In this document: positions 18,363 through 26,475 of the stretch, in pieces
How the letters are laid out: every line of letters begins with the position of its first letter
How positions within the stretch are numbered: the first letter of the stretch is position 1
Assembly (NCBI RefSeq): GCF_963677565.1
Contig: NZ_OY781981.1
Location: forward strand, 1 to 64,000
Source: an uncultured Draconibacterium sp.
Lineage (GTDB): Bacteria > Bacteroidota > Bacteroidia > Bacteroidales > Prolixibacteraceae
Length of the DNA stretch: 64,000 bases
Direction: 5' to 3'
Notes under the pieces: model-generated
Databases searched by the model: none
Told to the model about the DNA's origin: nothing
The model's input: only the letters and a program-made list of their open reading frames with translations
Position numbers and translations under genes: made by a program

Positions 18363-19130
18363 TTATCCCCGCGTAAACATCGGGTTACCAGGTTTCGACA
18401 AACGCGGGTTAAATACATACCCATCCGAATCAAAAGCCTGCAGATCGTCTACATTATCAATGTCATTCTCAACAATAAAACGTGTCATCAGACCGCGGGC
18501 CTTTTTGGCAAAGAAGGAGATCATTTTGTACTGACCATTTTTCATGTCTTTAAACTGTGGCGTTACAATTTCCGCTTCCAGCTTTTTGGTGTCGATACTT
18601 TTATAATATTCGTTTGATGCCAGGTTGATTAACACTTTACTCCCCGATTCATCAAGTGCTTCCTGTATTTTCGGAGTGATCTTGTTTTTCCAGAAAGCAT
18701 ACAAATCTGCCGATCGCTGAACTTTTAATTTCGTTCCCATTTCAAGGCGGTAAGGCTGCATTAAATCGAGTGGACGCAAAACGCCGTAAAGTCCAGAAAG
18801 TATTCTCAACTTCGACTGCAATTTCAGCAGTTGTTCTTCACTTAATGTTGTGGCATCCAATCCCTGAAATACATCGCCACTAAAAGCCAGAACAGCCTGT
18901 TTGGCATTATCGGGCGTAAAAGGTTGGTGCCAGGTTTGAAAACGATCGTAATTCAACTGTCCCAGGTTTGCTGAAATTCCCATTAACTCCGAAAGTTGTT
19001 TGGGTTTCATCTTCCGCAGTTTCGGAAGTAGCTTTTCCGACTCGTCAAGCATGTCGGGCATGGTGTACCTTGTAGTTACCGGTGGTGTTTTATAATCCAG
19101 CGATTTTGCCGGCGATATTACTATTAGCAT
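18363..19130 (-). CDS. yaaA: YaaA-family peroxide stress protein (DUF328)
   Basis: 255 residues from the ATG at 19130 (MLIVISPAKSLDYKTPP), the family's usual start; the frame runs 49 codons further upstream but that part has no family resemblance. Conserved blocks visible: ISPAKSLD, LSGLYGVLRPLDLMQPYRLEMGTKL, LINLASNEYYKSI, ISFFAKKARGLMTRFI. In Escherichia coli YaaA limits free iron and protects DNA during hydrogen peroxide stress. Cytoplasmic, monocistronic. Confidence 0.93.
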   Translation of the reverse strand: MLIVISPAKSLDYKTPPVTTRYTMPDMLDESEKLLPKLRKMKPKQLSELMGISANLGQLNYDRFQTWHQPFTPDNAKQAVLAFSGDVFQGLDATTLSEEQLLKLQSKLRILSGLYGVLRPLDLMQPYRLEMGTKLKVQRSADLYAFWKNKITPKIQEALDESGSKVLINLASNEYYKSIDTKKLEAEIVTPQFKDMKNGQYKMISFFAKKARGLMTRFIVENDIDNVDDLQAFDSDGYVFNPRLSKPGNPMFTRG

Positions 19131-19212
19131 ATGTTCTGATTTCTTTTTCAAAATTAACAGCTTTTCTATTTTAATGTTCAGCATTTCACAAAATATTGGC
19201 CTCCAACCTGAC

Positions 19213-19244
19213 ACAAAAAAGCTATCCCGAATTAACGGGATAGC
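19213..19244 (-). terminator. Rho-independent terminator downstream of the OYE-like gene
   Basis: Perfect stem gctatcccg / cgggatagc (19221-19244) with a run of Ts on the minus strand. It lies about 140 bases past the stop of the 19384-20472 gene and before yaaA. Confidence 0.75.
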
Positions 19245-19383
19245 CGAAAACAAAACTAATCTACTTGCTATTGTCATATTAAAGCAGACCGATATTCAAG
19301 CTATTCTAAATAGCTATTACTATTCATCTCGGCATCGTTTAATTTTTATAATCAGTTTCAACTTTTTCCTTCTAAATACACGG

Positions 19384-20472
19384 TCAGGCAATCGAGTAAT
19401 TTGATAACTGGTCAGAACACCTTTCGTTAGCGAAAGGGAGATCATGGCGAAGCATATAAGAATCTTCCACTCCAATTGCATCAACAAATCCTTTTGACAA
19501 CACGCTCTTTGCCAGACTTTTTTGTTCTTTAAATGCCTCAAGAATTACCGGAATATTTACCCGTTGTTTTATTTTATTGATAAGAACCAGATTCCGTTTT
19601 AACAGATAGTTATTCCTGTCATCCAGCTGATAGGAAGATGCTGTAATATCAACATTAAATGCATCGAACCCGGCTGTTTCCAGTTCGCTCATTGATTGCA
19701 GTACAAATTCAAGTCCTACACCTTCTGTCGAATAGTTTTGAATACCAGATGTTGTTTGTGTGAAAGCAATAAATTCATCATCTATTTTAATGTTTAGCAT
19801 TACCGGAAAATCATCGCCGCACACAATTTTTATCGACTCTACCACTTTTTCTGCAAAAGCAATACGTTCGTGCATCTCTCGTTTAATATCTCTTTTTGAT
19901 GCCAGCTCCGATTCGACAATAAAGTTGTGATTACAGAGGTTGGAACCAATTGGTGTTATGTCGACCTGAATACCATCAAAACCAACGATGCGGGCCACGG
20001 TAGCAAGTTTTACATATTCGTCAATTGTTTTTTCCTCTTCGGCAAAACGATTCAATTCTACCACCTTATTTACCGGCTTCATTTTCGTATCTTTAGGTCT
20101 TCGCACCAATAAGAATCCGGGCAAAGTACTTTCAAAACGGGTATTGATATCGGCAAATACTTTGGTTCCAAAATGATGTACCCTATTCACCATTTTCTTC
20201 AATCGGTGAATGTATTTGGCAGTTTCAGCACCTGAAGGATAATCGCTAATATCCTGCGGGGAAGTATACATTTCCGACGATTGTTTCCCGGTCACAATCA
20301 TTCCTACACCTTCCTCGGCACGTCTTTCGTAATACTCCATAGTGTGGGTGGTAAACATTCCTTTAAACGTTGTAACTCCCTCATCCAACTCTACTTTCGA
20401 CACAAACCTGTTTTTAACCTCACACCCATTTATTGTAAATGGCGAAAATAATTTCTGATCTTCTCGTTTCAT
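19384..20472 (-). CDS. Divergent old-yellow-enzyme-like flavin oxidoreductase
   Basis: 362 residues. The start LFSPFTINGCEVKNRFV and the barrel pattern (EYYERRAEEGVGMIVTG, FDAFNVDITASSYQ, VNIPVILEAFKEQKSLAKSVLSKGFVDAIGV) place it in the NADH:flavin oxidoreductase/OYE family (FMN TIM barrel). However, the canonical FDGVEIHGAHGYL segment is replaced by FDGIQVDITPIGSNLCNHNF and the usual QLxHxGR is VHHFGTKVF, so the standard active-site His pair and substrate loop are absent. It may bind FMN but use different chemistry, or be inactive. Cytoplasmic. Carries the leftmost of eight shared promoter modules. Confidence 0.75.
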   Translation of the reverse strand: MKREDQKLFSPFTINGCEVKNRFVSKVELDEGVTTFKGMFTTHTMEYYERRAEEGVGMIVTGKQSSEMYTSPQDISDYPSGAETAKYIHRLKKMVNRVHHFGTKVFADINTRFESTLPGFLLVRRPKDTKMKPVNKVVELNRFAEEEKTIDEYVKLATVARIVGFDGIQVDITPIGSNLCNHNFIVESELASKRDIKREMHERIAFAEKVVESIKIVCGDDFPVMLNIKIDDEFIAFTQTTSGIQNYSTEGVGLEFVLQSMSELETAGFDAFNVDITASSYQLDDRNNYLLKRNLVLINKIKQRVNIPVILEAFKEQKSLAKSVLSKGFVDAIGVEDSYMLRHDLPFANERCSDQLSNYSIA

Positions 20473-20504
20473 GTTTTCTAATTTTTATTTATTGTTCTAT
20501 ACAA

Positions 20505-20570
20505 CAAAAATAACGCTTAGCCCACCTCAAGTTTGCTCAATAAGGTTCGCTGATTATCCCAAAAAGCTCA
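20505..20570 (-). promoter_or_regulatory. Shared promoter module, copy 1 (OYE-like gene)
   Basis: Plus-strand parts: -7 complement caaaaata (20505-20512), 22 bases, proximal half-site gctcaataaggttcg (20535-20549), 6 bases, distal half-site atcccaaaaagctca (20556-20570). Same geometry as seven other copies. The -7 lies 32 bases before the ATG. Confidence 0.8.
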
Positions 20571-20595
20571 AATTAAAATCCTGCATTTTATGCAA

Positions 20596-20632
20596 TCAAA
20601 AAGGGGCAGGCCTCATTGCCTACCCCCACTTT
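20596..20632 (-). terminator. Rho-independent terminator of the 20758-22131 hydrolase gene
   Basis: Stem ggggcaggc / gcctacccc (one mismatch) around a short loop, with TTTTTG following on the minus strand. Confidence 0.75.
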
Positions 20633-20757
20633 TGAACTTACAGTAATAACAAACGACACTAATTGTTATTTTCTGAGCTTTTTATGATATCCTTATGCGA
20701 TCGTTTGTCTACTGCGACTACAATTATTACTTGCATTAAAGTATTTCTGTACACCTC

Positions 20758-22131
20758 CTATTTTAAGTTCCCGGCTATGTATTTGAATGCTTCCATTTTT
20801 ATCTTACTACTTTCACGAGTGGCATTCGAAGCTGTTTCTGCACTTCCGAAATGAGCAATTACCATGTTATTGCTTTTATCGATGTAAATTCCCTGGCCGT
20901 AAACCCCGCGTGCAGTCATTATTTTTTTGTCCGAATCGTGTATCCACCAAAAGTTTTTGTAACCTGCCAGGTTTCTGTCGTACGAAGATGCCTGTGCATC
21001 GGCACGGTAAACACTTCGTTGTCCGGCCATAAATTCCCCGGGTGTTAAAGCATATGTGTCTTCGATAAAGGCTTTTGGAATAATTTGCTGTCCGTTAAAT
21101 ACTCCGTCGTTTAGAACAGTGTAACCAAAGCGGGCAAAATCGCGAAGTGTGGTACTGAATCCACCTGTTGCAATGGCATGAAATGTTACATCGGCCATAA
21201 ATTGTGCGTCGTGTTCCACTCCCAGTTTTTGCCAAATATGCTCCGACACCAATTCTTCCAGGGGTTGATTCATTACTCTTATAATTATAAGCCCGATAAC
21301 ATCTACATTAGGCGAATGGTATTCATATACCTCACCAGGTGTTTTATTGGCATCTCTTTTAATGTTTGGAATGTAACCTAAATTCCCCCTGGGAGTTTCA
21401 TCAGTGGTTGGATCTAAAGCCATTAAATCAAAAGCCGGGATCATTCCTACCCGACGAAAATATTCATAATTCACATTGCCGGGTTGTAAATCTTCATACT
21501 CCTCCGAGAAATCAAGCGCACTCGTCATATTTAAAACACGCTGCAGGGTGAGACCTTCAAATCCGCTACCTTTCATTTCAGGAAGATAATCTTCCACATT
21601 TTTGGTCAAATCCAATATCCCTTTATCAGCAAGAATACCTGTTAACATACCGGTAAGCGATTTGGTTGATGAAGCCCAAAAATGCAGGTTGTTCTCCTTA
21701 AAATCACCGAAGTACCTCTCATACCTCACAATTCCGTCTTTTATCACAATTATACCATCGGTATCGTCGGCAATTAATGCTTCAAGTACGGTTTGACCGT
21801 TACCGCCCGGAAACTCGTTGTTCTCAAATTCAGTAGTAATGTTACGTGGGAAATTAACCACTGCACCACCACGAGGAACCATGAGTGATGGGAAAATACC
21901 CATATTACGAAATGCCCACTTATTATAGGGGTGCTTAGAGGCATTCATAAATGTTACCTGCGATTCGGTACTTGCCGGAAAACCATCCATTGGTTTTATT
22001 TGTGCACTTTGCTGCTGCTTTAGTTTTTCCGTTTTTTTATCGTTTCCTGATTTGCTATAAGCAATAAGCAGAACACCTGCTATAAGAGCCAATACGATTA
22101 TACCTCCTTTAAAAAATACATTCTTTTTCAT
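20758..22131 (-). CDS. Membrane-anchored serine hydrolase (beta-lactamase/EstB fold)
   Basis: 457 residues. N-terminal membrane anchor or uncleaved signal (about 8-26, FKGGIIVLALIAGVLLIAY), then a class C beta-lactamase-type domain. Nucleophile motif SxxK is SSTK in FWASSTKSLTGML (Ser154, Lys157), the second motif is YHSPN in YEYHSPNVDVIGLII, and the C-terminal segment is ARGVYGQGIYIDKSNNMVIAHFGS. Relatives act as esterases, D-peptidases or 6-aminohexanoate-dimer hydrolases; substrate not predictable. Faces the periplasm or exterior. It is distantly similar to the two tandem lipoprotein hydrolases at 32.3-35.4 kb and carries the same promoter module. Confidence 0.88.
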   Translation of the reverse strand: MKKNVFFKGGIIVLALIAGVLLIAYSKSGNDKKTEKLKQQQSAQIKPMDGFPASTESQVTFMNASKHPYNKWAFRNMGIFPSLMVPRGGAVVNFPRNITTEFENNEFPGGNGQTVLEALIADDTDGIIVIKDGIVRYERYFGDFKENNLHFWASSTKSLTGMLTGILADKGILDLTKNVEDYLPEMKGSGFEGLTLQRVLNMTSALDFSEEYEDLQPGNVNYEYFRRVGMIPAFDLMALDPTTDETPRGNLGYIPNIKRDANKTPGEVYEYHSPNVDVIGLIIIRVMNQPLEELVSEHIWQKLGVEHDAQFMADVTFHAIATGGFSTTLRDFARFGYTVLNDGVFNGQQIIPKAFIEDTYALTPGEFMAGQRSVYRADAQASSYDRNLAGYKNFWWIHDSDKKIMTARGVYGQGIYIDKSNNMVIAHFGSAETASNATRESSKIKMEAFKYIAGNLK

Positions 22132-22159
22132 GACTATTTGTTTATTGTTATTACCGGTG

Positions 22160-22225
22160 TAAAGATGCCGGTTAATAAGTGCACATTTTGCTCATAAAAG
22201 CTCAACCACCATCCCATACGGAACA
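22160..22225 (-). promoter_or_regulatory. Shared promoter module, copy 2 (serine hydrolase)
   Basis: Plus-strand parts: taaagatg (22160-22167, -7 complement), 22 bases, gctcataaaagctca (22190-22204), 6 bases, atcccatacggaaca (22211-22225). The -7 is 28 bases before the ATG. Confidence 0.85.
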
Positions 22226-22243
22226 AGTTTTTTTTAAAAATGA

Positions 22244-22282
22244 AGGCGAGACTGGTTTGCATGTAGCAAAACACATTCTCGC
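22244..22282 (-). terminator. Hairpin terminator after the Trp/His-rich protein gene
   Basis: Stem ggcgaga...gtttgc / gcaaaac...tctcgcc with internal mismatches. On the minus strand it is followed by TTCATTTTT. It lies 125 bases past the stop at 22408 and just upstream of the next promoter module. Confidence 0.6.
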
Positions 22283-22407
22283 CCTTTGTATATATGTTAG
22301 TTGGCCAATTGGAGTATGAAGCGTACGATTTACGACATGTCGGCTTGTTACTCCAAACGCCTCATTATTTTAAAAATACCTCTCAAACCAAGTTTGAGGA
22401 AAAACTC

Positions 22408-24387
22408 TTAGCGCCTCATTTGCGACGGAGCAGGACGAGGTGCCGGTCGGGTTGCCGGTTGCATTGGCCGGGTACTTGGCTGCGACGGCCGCATAATCGG
22501 CTGACTCGGCCTGGTTGTCGGCGGTGTTGGTCGCACACTCGGCTGACTTGGCCTTGTTACTGGCTGCGTTGGTTGCATATTCGGTTGCTCCGGCAGTACT
22601 GCAGGTCGCGCAGGTCTTCTGTCAGGTTGTGACGGTAATGTCGTTGGCCTTTCAGGTCTTCCCGGTCGCTCAATCGGATGCTCGGGTTTTGGCCGGTGAT
22701 GCGGCGGACGATAGTGTGGTGGCCGATAATATGGTGGCCGGTAGCTATACCAGTGCCAGTTCCATCCCCACCCCCAGTGCCAATGCCAGTTCCAGTAAAA
22801 CGATGAGCGGAACCATGGCGAATAAACCGGTACCCATCCGTAAAACGGATCGTAGAAAAAGCCATAACCGTAAGTCATTGGATGATGGTAGTAAAAATGG
22901 CCATGCCATCCGTGGTAATGAAAACCGGTTCCGAATACTACTGTAGGACCATAAACATACGATCCGGTGTAACCCGATGTATATCCTGTATAGACTGTTC
23001 TGTCGGTATTCTTATAAATGTGAACATACTTGATGTTGTACAATGGGTTATCAGCCGGAATATCCTCTACTCCCACCGGACGCTGTGTGGCAATCTGCCA
23101 AGGACCGTAAGGCGATGACGATTGGTACCATACCGCATCATCAACCAGGTAATACCTGTTGTTCCACTCAACTACCGGGCTCGATGTGTTTACAGCATAG
23201 GATAAATTTGTTCCGTCGACAGCCTCAAATTCCGGATCTCCGTTATACTTTACTTTAGTATCTAATACCGTTGAAATATCGTTCTTTGTAACGTTTGGCA
23301 CCTGCGCATTTCTTACCGCATCCTGGGCTGCTTTGGTACCCGGCACACTTACCAGAACTGTGGCTTTGTCGTGATCTTCGGGAATATTGGCAAAATCACC
23401 CGGCAAATCACCCGGTGAAACATACTGCCAGTTTCCTTCGAGCTTGTCGGATACAAACCAGCGCCCCGAAAACAGGGAATAGAATTTATTCGTATTTAAA
23501 TCCCTAAACAATTCGGCATCCGAGTTCTCTACGTAACCCAGGTTCGTTCCCTGAATAAGCACAAACTTTGGGCTACCGTCGGTAGAAATAAGCTCTGCCG
23601 GTTCGGTGCTTACAATAATATCCGGAACAATCCTTGCCTGGTATTGCTCGTCCTGCATGCTGTCGTACAATTCTCGTGCATGCTTTTTCATTACCCGCTT
23701 TACACGGTTTGGCACGTTGTCGTTGTACTCCCACCCCTGCAAAGCATTCGCTGAGGTAAACCACAGTCCGCCACCATACATATAATAGGTATTTCGCTTA
23801 TTGTCTTTTACGATAAATGCTCCGGCGTTGGCAATTTTCGAGAAACGTTTATCCAGGTCTTCGTAAAAGGGTTCGCCATTTACAATAATCAGTGCCGATG
23901 GCTGATTGGTATAAATAATTGGCGGTGCCTTTTCATTAAAACGTGATTCGCCCATTGCATTTGATGATCTGACAACCTTATCGATGCGATTTTTGGGAAG
24001 CTCATTAAAATGCGATTCCAATTCTGCATAAAAAGCTTTTTCTATTTTCGCTTTATCTTCCGACGAAAGATCATCAGCCAGACGAATGTCGTTTACTTTC
24101 CAGTTTTTAATAGCATACATGCCTGAGGTGTTCGCTTCCTCATACTCAAATTCGGCCCAGAACGAGCCAAAAAGTTCTTCCGATGAATTATTCTGCTTTG
24201 CCATAAAGGCGCTGCTCATCTCAATCGTTCCATTTTCGCCTGCGGTAAAATCAGGAGAAACACTCAGTAGTTCTACTGAAAATTCGTTACCCGGGCTTTT
24301 TGTGTCCTTTTCCCCGGAAATTTTGGATGATGCAAATCCACTTAGTGAAAGCATCACAACCAGGACTGTACCTAATATTGCTTTCAT
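22408..24387 (-). CDS. Secreted protein with aromatic/His-rich segment and Pro-Arg tail
   Basis: 659 residues with a signal peptide (MKAILGTVLVVMLSLSGFASS). The first about 460 residues hold repeated modules of the type P-x-VxxxxEPAELISTDGSPKFV...GTNLGYVENS...LFSGRWFVSDKLEGNWQYV: three copies of a strand-rich unit with a W-[FY] pair and a GxW end. Then comes a Gly/Tyr/His/Trp-rich stretch (FHYHGWHGHFYYHHPM ... WNWHWHWGWGWNWHWY) and a tail of RPSQP/RPTPP-type repeats. Similar proteins in databases, as I recall, are annotated vaguely as carbohydrate-binding; that is not demonstrated. Probably exported and wall or matrix associated. Carries a shared promoter module. Confidence 0.7.
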   Translation of the reverse strand: MKAILGTVLVVMLSLSGFASSKISGEKDTKSPGNEFSVELLSVSPDFTAGENGTIEMSSAFMAKQNNSSEELFGSFWAEFEYEEANTSGMYAIKNWKVNDIRLADDLSSEDKAKIEKAFYAELESHFNELPKNRIDKVVRSSNAMGESRFNEKAPPIIYTNQPSALIIVNGEPFYEDLDKRFSKIANAGAFIVKDNKRNTYYMYGGGLWFTSANALQGWEYNDNVPNRVKRVMKKHARELYDSMQDEQYQARIVPDIIVSTEPAELISTDGSPKFVLIQGTNLGYVENSDAELFRDLNTNKFYSLFSGRWFVSDKLEGNWQYVSPGDLPGDFANIPEDHDKATVLVSVPGTKAAQDAVRNAQVPNVTKNDISTVLDTKVKYNGDPEFEAVDGTNLSYAVNTSSPVVEWNNRYYLVDDAVWYQSSSPYGPWQIATQRPVGVEDIPADNPLYNIKYVHIYKNTDRTVYTGYTSGYTGSYVYGPTVVFGTGFHYHGWHGHFYYHHPMTYGYGFFYDPFYGWVPVYSPWFRSSFYWNWHWHWGWGWNWHWYSYRPPYYRPPHYRPPHHRPKPEHPIERPGRPERPTTLPSQPDRRPARPAVLPEQPNMQPTQPVTRPSQPSVRPTPPTTRPSQPIMRPSQPSTRPMQPATRPAPRPAPSQMRR

Positions 24388-24418
24388 AACTTTATTGTTT
24401 TAATTGTTATTACTGTTG

Positions 24419-24484
24419 CAAATATGTTGGATTATTATCCTCTTTTTTAACCGGAACGGGTCAGCTGTAATCCCAAAAGGTTCA
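24419..24484 (-). promoter_or_regulatory. Shared promoter module, copy 3 (Trp/His-rich protein)
   Basis: Plus-strand parts: caaatatg (24419-24426), 22 bases, aaccggaacgggtca (24449-24463), 6 bases, atcccaaaaggttca (24470-24484). The proximal half-site is the most divergent of the eight, but the spacing is exact. The -7 is 31 bases before the ATG. Confidence 0.75.
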
Positions 24485-24533
24485 AAGGATGTATTTATCA
24501 TCATCAACACAATTTGTTAACATTGCCAAACGA

Positions 24534-24563
24534 AAAAGCCCGGCAATAAATACCGGGCTTTTC
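24534..24563 (-). terminator. Rho-independent terminator of small lipoprotein gene A
   Basis: agcccgg caataaata ccgggct with A-run and T-run flanks. Almost identical to 29999-30028, which follows the paralogous gene. Confidence 0.85.
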
Positions 24564-24606
24564 ATCAATCAATTCATTCAATCTAAAAGCTATTGCTAAC
24601 TATCAT

Positions 24607-24774
24607 TTAATAGTTATAAGGATCAGGACCGGGTTTGGTCGGATAATCTGGCCCCGGAAGTGGTTTAACTTTCTCCGGCTCGTCGTAATAATAGTCGTCC
24701 GAACATGATGCCATTGCTACTCCAATACCTGCTAATAATACAAATGCTACTGCTAATCTTTTTAATTTTTTCAT
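24607..24774 (-). CDS. Small lipoprotein A (55 residues)
   Basis: MKKLKRLAVAFVLLAGIGVA followed by MASC gives a clear lipoprotein signal peptide. The 32-residue mature part is CSDDYYYDEPEKVKPLPG then PDYPTKPGPDPYNY: acidic and Tyr/Pro rich, with no fold expected. It is a paralogue of the 62-residue protein at 30074-30262; signal peptide, DDYYY motif and last 13 residues are conserved, only the middle differs. It is too short for most gene callers but is supported by conservation, its own promoter module (24821-24886) and its own terminator. Anchored in the cell envelope; role unknown. Confidence 0.82.
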   Translation of the reverse strand: MKKLKRLAVAFVLLAGIGVAMASCSDDYYYDEPEKVKPLPGPDYPTKPGPDPYNY

Positions 24775-24820
24775 CGTTTTAAATTTTAATTGTTATTACT
24801 GTTTGTTTATTTGTTCGGTA

Positions 24821-24886
24821 CAAAGATGTGGGCTTTTCAACCCGTATTTTGCTCTTAAAAGCTCAGGTTAAATCCCAAAAGGTTCA
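24821..24886 (-). promoter_or_regulatory. Shared promoter module, copy 4 (small lipoprotein A)
   Basis: Plus-strand parts: caaagatg (24821-24828), 22 bases, gctcttaaaagctca (24851-24865), 6 bases, atcccaaaaggttca (24872-24886). The -7 is 46 bases before the ATG. Confidence 0.85.
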
Positions 24887-24950
24887 ATAGAATAGCCATA
24901 CCTGCCAGAGCGCCGAAATTGGACTTATGATGCGAAGTAATTAATTGTAG

Positions 24951-24958
24951 TATCTTTG
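24951..24958 (+). promoter_or_regulatory. Putative -7 element for the DEAD-box helicase gene
   Basis: TATCTTTG, a perfect TAnnTTTG, leaving a leader of about 95 bases before the ATG at 25061. Long leaders are common for cold-shock-type DEAD-box genes. No -33 box at the usual distance. Confidence 0.5.
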
Positions 24959-25060
24959 CCGCGGTTTAGAACAAAAACAGAGGGGAAGCGTTTTGGTAGC
25001 AATGTGCTCTTTATTCACGGTTATTATTTTGTGAGCCCTTGTTTACCAAAGAAAACAATA

Positions 25061-26329
25061 ATGAAATTTGAAGATTTAAAATTGCATCCTGCCATACTAA
25101 AGGCATTAAAGGATGAAAACTATACGGAACCAACCTCCATTCAGGCACAGGCAATTCCACTGGTAGTAGAAAAACATGATGTATTGGGTAGTGCACAAAC
25201 CGGCACCGGTAAAACGGCCGCGTTCGCCATTCCTATTATTCAGCATTTAATAAACAATTCGCGACACGAAAAGGGAAGGCGACGGATTAAAGCGCTGGTG
25301 GTTACCCCTACCCGCGAGTTGGCCATACAAATAGGCGACAGTTTTAATGCCTATGGCAAATACAGCAACCTGCAAAACACGGTTATTTTTGGAGGGGTAC
25401 CGCAAAACCCGCAGGTGCGACAATTGCAAAAAGGCATAGATATACTGGTTGCAACACCGGGCCGATTGCTCGATTTAATCAGTCAGAATCACATTTCGCT
25501 GCAGCATATAAAGTATTTTGTGTTAGACGAGGCCGACCGAATGCTCGACATGGGGTTTATTCACGACATTAACAAACTGCTGAAGCTGTTGCCTAAACAG
25601 CGGCAGTCGTTGTTTTTTTCGGCTACTATGCCCAAAAAGATAGTAAAGCTTTCGCAACAGATTCTGGTGAACCCGAAAAAGGTGGCAGTGAACCCGGTTT
25701 CGTCAACTGCCGAAACCATACAGCAGCAAATCTATTGCACCAATAAAAGCGATAAAAAGAACCTGCTGTTGCACATTCTTAAAAATCAAGAACTGGAGCA
25801 GGTACTCTTGTTTTCGCGGACGAAACATGGTGCCGACCGGATTGTGCGCAACCTGCGTCATAAAAAAATCGAGAGTGCAGCCATTCATGGCGAAAAGAGT
25901 CAGAATCAACGTCAAAAAGCCTTATTACGATTCAAGAAAGGTGAAATACGGGTACTGGTTGCCACCGATATTGCGGCACGGGGAATTGATATTGACAAAC
26001 TCCGTTATGTAATTAACTACGACATACCCAACGAGCCCGAAACCTATGTGCACCGTATTGGCCGCTGTGGCCGGGCCGGCGAAGAAGGTGTGGCCATTTC
26101 GCTGTGCGAACCGGAAGAAAACGCCTATGTGAAAAGCATTGAAAAGTTGATAAAACTAAAAATCGATGTGGCCGGTAACAATCCTTTTCCGCAGACCGAA
26201 AGGCCGATGAACGCTTCTGAGAAGAAAGAGTTTGAAGCAGAAAAACAACGGAAACGGCAGGAGTATTTTGCCAACCGTAATAAGAAGCGCGGAAACCAGA
26301 ATCCGGGATTTAGACGAAAGAAAAGGTAG
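25061..26329 (+). CDS. DEAD-box ATP-dependent RNA helicase (RhlE-like)
   Basis: 422 residues from MKFEDLKLHPAILKALKDENY; the 35 codons upstream in frame have no family resemblance. Motifs in order: Q motif (EPTSIQAQAIP), Walker A AQTGTGKT, PTRELAIQ, TPGRLLDL, DEAD in VLDEADRMLDMGF, SATMP, FSRTKHGADRIV, ATDIAARGID, YVHRIGRCGRAG. The C-terminal tail is short and basic (KKRGNQNPGFRRKKR), for RNA binding. Unwinds RNA during ribosome assembly or mRNA decay; the family is often cold-induced. The rightward orientation breaks the leftward promoter-module block. Confidence 0.96.
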   Translation: MKFEDLKLHPAILKALKDENYTEPTSIQAQAIPLVVEKHDVLGSAQTGTGKTAAFAIPIIQHLINNSRHEKGRRRIKALVVTPTRELAIQIGDSFNAYGKYSNLQNTVIFGGVPQNPQVRQLQKGIDILVATPGRLLDLISQNHISLQHIKYFVLDEADRMLDMGFIHDINKLLKLLPKQRQSLFFSATMPKKIVKLSQQILVNPKKVAVNPVSSTAETIQQQIYCTNKSDKKNLLLHILKNQELEQVLLFSRTKHGADRIVRNLRHKKIESAAIHGEKSQNQRQKALLRFKKGEIRVLVATDIAARGIDIDKLRYVINYDIPNEPETYVHRIGRCGRAGEEGVAISLCEPEENAYVKSIEKLIKLKIDVAGNNPFPQTERPMNASEKKEFEAEKQRKRQEYFANRNKKRGNQNPGFRRKKR

Positions 26330-26376
26330 TTACTTTAGGGTTATATTCTTTATAATATATTTCTGGTCTTATCGAC

Positions 26377-26446
26377 CAGGGCACGGATTGCAAATCCGCG
26401 CCAACGGAGCACACCGATTACAAATCGGCGCGAGCGGGGTGCATCG
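26377..26446. repeat. Double-hairpin palindromic repeat
   Basis: Two related hairpin units in a row: cggattgcaaatccg (26384-26398) and ccgattacaaatcgg (26414-26428), each followed by GCGCcAaCGG-like or GCGCgAgCGG sequence. Resembles dispersed hairpin repeats of Bacteroidota. It lies in the convergent gap between the helicase and the CDF gene. Confidence 0.65.
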
Positions 26447-26475
26447 TTTTAATTTTCAGTGTTAATAACCTGCTT

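Noticed and set aside
22294..23764. ORFs antisense to the Trp/His-rich protein, including Arg-rich ones
   Set aside because: They mirror the low-complexity Pro/Arg and Trp/His coding sequence of the real gene.
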